NCBI GenBank assembly: GCA_015680685.1
Contig: MNCI01005835.1
Location: 1,012,311-1,076,310, forward strand
Origin: Gnetum montanum
Taxonomy: Eukaryota; Streptophyta; Gnetopsida; Gnetales; Gnetaceae
DNA length: 64,000 bases
Reading direction: 5' to 3'
The notes under the pieces were generated by a model that saw only the letters and a list, made by a program, of their open reading frames with translations, did no database searches and was not told where the DNA came from. Positions 59,539 to 64,000 of the stretch are shown here, piece after piece. Position 1 is the first letter of the stretch. Each line of letters opens with the position of its first letter. The position numbers and the translations under genes are program-made.

Positions 59539-61665
59539 TTAGCAAATCGCAGCCACGTTTTCAACATCAAAAGAAATACCCCAAAGACAACAGTGACGGA
59601 TTACTTGTGAATCAGAGCCTGCAGATAACAAGACACCAAAGGAACTGCTTAATTTTGGGGAGGGTCGGAAGTTTCCAAATATGTTGGAAGAGAGGGATCC
59701 AAAATGTTTTTGACGCTTGTTTGTGCCAATATTTATTGCAACGTTGAATGACTGCAGATGGGTCATGCATGAGATGAAAGGGAACAGATGGCCGATAGGG
59801 AAGGAGTTTAACCCCATTACGCCATTGAAGGCCATGGAAAAGGCTTTGCACTGTAACATCCAGGTGCCAGTGACCGTGGAGGAAAGAGTAAATCTGAACA
59901 AGGCAATGTTTCATTGCAGCCGACTCCCCATACAAAGTGTTAAACTCGACCCCTGAAATCCAACGACTAGCCAGCCTAAGACAATTCAAGGAAATGACAC
60001 CTTTCCGATACCACGAGGTAGCCACCTTAGCATTTGTGATAGCAAGGGGAGCGGGTGACAGAGGTAACCACCACGGACACACTTTAGAGAGGATAGTAGG
60101 GTTGATTTTAACGGTAGTCCAGTCTATGTGAGTGTGAACAATTTGCCAGGCCCTCCAAATGCTTTTGAAAACATGAGATCCGGGAAGAATGATAGTGAGG
60201 GGGGAAAGAATCCAATTAACGAAATGGATGTCTTGCCAGAAGGGCTTATTTTTAGGAAAGGCTTGATGAAGCCTTAATTGGAGGAGGGTCCCTATAATAT
60301 TTGAGGCATCTAAATGTTGTACCAACCACTTAGCAACCAGGGTAATTCCTTGCTTATAGGAGTTCAAAAGGCCTAAGCCACCCTTATTCTTGGGGAGAGT
60401 AACAATAGTCCAAGCGACACGATGAAAGTCTTTTTGAGAGTCCTTGGAGGACCACATAAAGTCACGGAATAACCGTTTTAGCTTTTGGTAGGCAGCTTGG
60501 GAGGGGGTCCAACACGAAGAGTAATATACATGGGTGGACGCGCATATGGACTTACAAACAAGGTATTTACCCGCAAGTGTGAGGGGTTTAGTTTTCCATT
60601 TATCGAGTTTCTTTTGAATTTGATGAATAACTTGCTCCCAAAGGATAGATGTTGAGCCTCTAAAGCGGAAAGGGATTCCCAGAATTTTAACGATGTCTTG
60701 ATCTTGAAGCTGCTTCCACTTATAGTGGGTCACATGGTTGTAATTGCCCTTAAAGCTATAAACAGAGGATTTATTCCAATTAATTATGGAACCTGAGAGT
60801 GTGCAATATTGCTCCACCCTTGATAAGAGGCGGTGCAAATTGGTGGCTGTGTTTTGAACTATAAAAAAGGAGTCATCGGCAAAGTGCATATTGAGAAGCT
60901 GTTGTTGAGAGGAGGAAAGGCTAACCCCAGTGAGAACTTTAGTTTTAATGTCCAGGTTAATTTGATGACAAAGAAAGTCTGAGGCAATGATAAAGAGATA
61001 GGGGGCGAGAGGACAACCTTGGTGCACAGACCTATGAATTGGAAAGGAAGAGGTAATGCCGAAGGTAGTGGCAATTCTTGCAGTAGCATCTGAGAATAAG
61101 CATGTCACCATATGCAAGAACTTGGGTCCAAAACCCAGTTTGGTCATAGTCTGCAAGATAAAATCCCACTTAATGTTGTCATAAGCCTTGGCATAATCTA
61201 GTTTCACTAGGACAATATCTTGTCCATCGTCCTCAGCCCACTTGAGACCTTCCCACGCCGCTACCACATTGTCTAAAATGTACTTACCCGGAACAAACCC
61301 TGTTTGCTGAGGAGATATGATCTGACAGAGAATTTTTTTCAGTCGTAAGGCAAGGCACTTCGCCCAAATTTTATACACTACATTGAGAAGAGTTATGGGA
61401 CGCCAATTGGAGATATCGGTTAGATCCCCAGACTTGGGGAGGAGACGAATTACCCCTTGATTTAGATTGGGCCCGAGGGAACCAGTTAAGATAGCCTCGT
61501 TAATGACCTGCAAAAGATCCTTGCCCACCAAATCCCAATGATTTTGAAAAAATTCTGCTGGAAACCCATCATAACCAGGAGCCTTACCTTGACTTAACTT
61601 GGAACAAGCCTCCTGTAGCTCCGCTAAACTGATATCAGCGTTAAGGCTTTGTCCACTTTTTGGGT
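59539..61665 (-). pseudogene. LINE ORF2: reverse transcriptase and C-terminal domain, 5'-truncated
   Basis: A 694-codon open frame (59612-61696) whose RT part starts at SLNADISLAELQEACSKL. It has the LINE RT blocks KAPGYDGFPAEFF, NWRPITLLNVVYKIWAKCLA, QQTGFVPGKYILDN, LDYAKAYDNIKWDF, SVHQGCPLAPYLFII and the catalytic MHFADDS. The C-terminal zf-RVT-type segment starts (FWIPLFQHIWKLPTLPKIKQ) but is broken by a frameshift near 59612; its likely continuation is in another frame down to 59539 (HCCLWGISFDVENVAAIC). The endonuclease domain is missing upstream: the frame enters 5' UTR sequence of the inverted segment at about 61666. Confidence 0.88.
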
Positions 61666-62285
61666 AATGCGCGCGCCCTAGGCATGGGCAAGTCACAAAG
61701 ATGGATTCATCAGCTTCTGCATTTCCTCAGGGAAGTTCATCTACCTCACCTCAACTTGATTTTCTTTACCCAGATGATCTTTTTGAAGCAGTCTCTAAAG
61801 ATTTCACATCTCGGTTTCTGTATTTGCAAATTGTGGGGTTTTTACCACGGTCCCCTAGTTTAAACTCTCAAGTCCATAGCCTCCTTCAGCCCCATGGTAT
61901 TCAGGTTTCTCACGCTCGTTACTACGCTCGTCATTTCATTCTGGTAGAATTATCTGATGCTTCCCAGGTCGAAACGGCTCTCTCAAAAAATTTTTTTCCA
62001 ACTAGAAATGCAACCCTTATCGCACGCCCCTGGAGTTTTGACTTTAATGTCAAAGACCCTGCTTTTAATATAATTCCTTGTTATATAGAATTGCCCAATC
62101 TTCCACACATTTTCTCCCCGGTTGAGAGGGACATAGTTAGCACCTTGGGCCCTATTATTTCCGATCATTGTAAGGCGATCAATGGAACTCAAATTCGCCG
62201 TTATTGTATTAAACTGGATATAGCCCGTCGGAAGACCTCATTAAACCTCGGTGCTGGTGGAAAAATCTTTACCCAAAAAGTGGAC
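61666..62285 (+). repeat. Left arm of LINE inverted repeat
   Basis: The first about 620 bp of the plus-strand LINE segment (short 5' UTR GCGCGCGCCCTAGGC plus ORF1 to residue about 195) are present in reverse orientation at 63232-63848. Differences are few: a 4-base insertion near 63780, a short indel and single changes. Confidence 0.93.
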
Positions 62286-62786
62286 TATTTTTACCTTCCA
62301 AACTCATGTAGCTATTATCACAGGACCGAGCATCATATCTCGGTGTGTCCCATCCTAACCAGGAAAAAACAATCTGTAGCCTCTCAGAAGACCGGTTCCC
62401 TCGTCACACCACCAGTAGGCCCATCCTCAGTATCCTTTAAATTCGGCTCTCCTCTCCCCACACCTCCTAAATCCTCCTCTCAGTCTAGCCGCTCCAAGCT
62501 ACAGAAACAACAGTCAGGTACTCACACCTCCACCCAGGTCATCCCTTCAAACGTTGTCAAGAACTCATTCTCGGAGGATGAGTTCGTGGTGGCCAGTGGT
62601 AGGAAACGAGTCAAAGCTTCCCTTCGTTCCACTTCTCCCTCCACCTCCTCTTCACTAGACACTTCCATGGCCCTTGTCCCCACCAACAACTCCTTTGCCC
62701 TCCTGTCAGGAACAAAGGAAACTGATACTTCGACTCCCAAACCCTTTGTTGCCCTCCCATCCAACCTACCCCTGGTTTCCCCATGA
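61701..62786 (+). CDS. LINE ORF1 (nucleic-acid-binding protein), in the inverted segment
   Basis: Open for 361 codons. The N-terminal part resembles the DUF4283-type RNA-binding domain of plant L1 ORF1 (FILVELSDASQVETAL; ATLIARPWSFDFN). A knuckle segment (CSYYHRTEHHISVCP, about residue 206) corresponds to the usual CX2CX4HX4C, but the second Cys is Tyr. The tail is Ser/Pro/Thr-rich. Its stop codon overlaps the ATG of ORF2 (ATGA, 62783-62786). Confidence 0.8.
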   Translation: MDSSASAFPQGSSSTSPQLDFLYPDDLFEAVSKDFTSRFLYLQIVGFLPRSPSLNSQVHSLLQPHGIQVSHARYYARHFILVELSDASQVETALSKNFFPTRNATLIARPWSFDFNVKDPAFNIIPCYIELPNLPHIFSPVERDIVSTLGPIISDHCKAINGTQIRRYCIKLDIARRKTSLNLGAGGKIFTQKVDYFYLPNSCSYYHRTEHHISVCPILTRKKQSVASQKTGSLVTPPVGPSSVSFKFGSPLPTPPKSSSQSSRSKLQKQQSGTHTSTQVIPSNVVKNSFSEDEFVVASGRKRVKASLRSTSPSTSSSLDTSMALVPTNNSFALLSGTKETDTSTPKPFVALPSNLPLVSP

Positions 62787-63204
62787 ATCTCCTTTCTTGG
62801 AATGTTCGAGGCCTTACTGATAGGCTTCGACGGAAGCGAGCAGGCAACTTTATATCTAGTCTTAATTTGACTTTTGATTTCATTCTTCTTCAAGAAATTA
62901 AGATTTCCGCCGACCTTTTATCCTATTCCGCCCATTGGTTTTTTCCTCACTCCTCAATCCTAGCGACATCCCATGCATGTGGGAAAGGAGGAGCGGCCAT
63001 TCTCCTCTCACCCTATTGGAAAACTAAACTCCTTCAAAGCGGTTTGGATTCTGGGCATAGAGTTTCCTGGGCCATCTTCTCATCCCAGCATGGCCCCTTT
63101 GGCATTTGCTCGATATATGCCTCAAATGACTCCACAGAACGGGCTCTCCTTTGGCATGAACTTGCCACTTCTCTCCCCCCAATGCCTTGGATATTCGGTG
63201 CTAA
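62783..63204 (+). pseudogene. LINE ORF2 start: apurinic endonuclease domain, truncated
   Basis: Begins MNLLSWNVRGL; LLQEIK carries the catalytic Glu context of AP endonucleases; HACGKGGAAILLS and FGICSIYASND follow. It ends at PWIFG, just before the expected GDFN motif, where it joins the minus-strand RT-start piece. The catalytic second half is therefore absent. Confidence 0.85.
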
Positions 63205-63231
63205 AGTGATATCAGCGTCAAGGCATGAATA

Positions 63232-63848
63232 GTCCACTTTTTGGGTAAAGATTTTTCCACCAGCACCGAGGTTTAATGAGGTCTTCCGACGGGCTATATC
63301 CAGTTTAATACAATAACGGCGAATTTGAGTTCCATTGATCGCCTTACAATGATAGGAAATAATAGGGCCCAGGGTGCTAACTATGTCCCTCTCAACCGGG
63401 GAGAAAATGTGTGGAAGATTGGGCAGTTCTATGTAACAAGGAATTATATTAAAAGCGGGGTCTTTGACATTAAAGTCAAAACTCCAGGGGCGTGCGATAA
63501 GGGTTGCATTTCTAGTTGGAAAATTTTTTTTTGAGAGAGCCGTTTCGACCTGGGAAGCATCAGATAATTCTACCAGAATGAAATGACGAGCGTAGTAACG
63601 AGCGTGAGAAACCTGAATGCCATGGGGCTGAAGGAGGCTATGGACTTGAGAGTTTAAACTAGGAGACCGTGGTAAAAACCCCACAATTTGCAAATACGAG
63701 ATGTGAAATCTTTAGAGACTGCTTCAAAAAGATCATCTAGGTAAAGAAAATCAAGTTGAGGTGAGGTAGATGAACTTCCCTCCCTGAGGAAATGCAGAAG
63801 CTGATGAATTCATCTTTGTGACTTGCCCACGCCTAGGGCGCGCGCATT
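63232..63848 (-). pseudogene. LINE ORF1 5' part, right arm of the inverted repeat
   Basis: Inverted copy of 61666-62285, with ATG at 63813. A 4-base insertion early in the frame and other changes break it; the downstream frame (63034-63693) runs on into the antisense of the plus-strand endonuclease. After KIFTQKVDY it joins the RT-start sequence LDADITLA, so the rest of ORF1 and the endonuclease were already lost in this copy. Confidence 0.85.
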
Positions 63849-64000
63849 CCTGACACCGTTCTGCAACCTCTGGAAACCCTCTTGAAACCACCGCAACCGT
63901 GTTGAGCACTGTTGCAGGTCAGAGCGCCGTCGCAGGTCTGAGTGCTACCGCGTTAAGCGTGGGCCGGAACTGCCAGATCTGCCCTGAGCAGGGCCAGATC
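63849..64000 (-). other. LINE 5' untranslated sequence (partial)
   Basis: GC-rich, without a frame, containing a short repeat (GCAGGTCAGAGCGC / GCAGGTCTGAGTGC near 63915 and 63932). It continues beyond the window end. Confidence 0.55.

Larger units (their letters stand above)
59340..64000 (-). mobile_element. Rearranged L1-type LINE
   Basis: Minus strand: GC-rich 5' untranslated sequence (63849-64000 and beyond the window), a 5' ORF1 piece (63813-63232), a short RT-start piece (63231-63205), then an inverted plus-strand segment (61666-63204: short 5' UTR, full ORF1, first part of ORF2 endonuclease), then RT and C-terminal region in minus orientation (61665 to about 59340). The sequence GTCCACTTTTTGGGTAA occurs at both inner junctions. 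The 3' end is not certain because no clear A-tail was found. No functional ORF2 can be made from this copy. Confidence 0.8.

Noticed and set aside
62522-62893. Minus-strand frames over LINE ORF1 and ORF2
   Set aside because: Shadows of the plus-strand LINE frames.

Overview
This is a stretch of plant nuclear DNA. It holds two ordinary plant genes with classical GT-AG and one GC-AG splice junctions, separated by AT-rich retrotransposon sequence. The repeat load, introns up to 3.7 kb and decayed Athila-like Ty3/gypsy elements suggest a large, repeat-rich genome. A gymnosperm is my guess from overall style; nothing in the window proves it. Roughly 80% of the window is intergenic or transposon DNA.

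Layout. (1) 1-6652: AT-rich decayed repeats without a recognisable gene. (2) 6653-17118: element E1, a minus-strand Ty3/gypsy LTR retrotransposon with a perfect 5-bp target duplication (GGTAT). It keeps gag and protease remnants, has no reverse transcriptase or integrase, and carries an accessory ORF downstream of protease. A solo LTR (A, 8423-10249, duplication GTTAG) has jumped into E1, and a second solo LTR (B, 9127-10036, opposite orientation, duplication GAAAC, containing the 587-N assembly gap) has jumped into A. (3) 18800-33000: a complete 17-exon CPL1-type RNA polymerase II CTD phosphatase gene (968 codons by my splice model), with a SINE in intron 9 and a duplicated segment in its 3' flank. 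(4) 34270-50100: E3, a very decayed plus-strand Ty3/gypsy element, split at TTAAG by E2 (35241-45232), a minus-strand Athila-like element with gag, protease, RT, RNase H and integrase all recognisable but riddled with stops. (5) 50100-56390: AT-rich DNA and a decayed plus-strand LINE. (6) 57507-58697: an intronless, GC-rich homoserine kinase gene with a plastid transit peptide. (7) about 59340-64000: a rearranged L1-type LINE containing about 620-bp inverted arms.

The most unusual structure is in the LTRs of the E1/E2 family. Between the LTR start and the TATA box, each LTR carries an array of units with a 6-bp palindromic core (GATATC or close variants) spaced at 14 bp, with a few units of 17 or 20 bp. 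In solo LTR A the 14-bp spacing is kept but the core is GTCGAC/ATATAC instead. A similar array plus TATA box also lies inside E1, ahead of the accessory ORF, and a weaker version lies at the matching place in E3. This looks like a reusable promoter module, possibly giving the accessory ORF its own transcript.

The two host genes are unrelated in function: CPL1 acts in nuclear RNA metabolism and stress signalling, homoserine kinase in plastid threonine/methionine-branch synthesis. No operon-like coupling is expected or seen.
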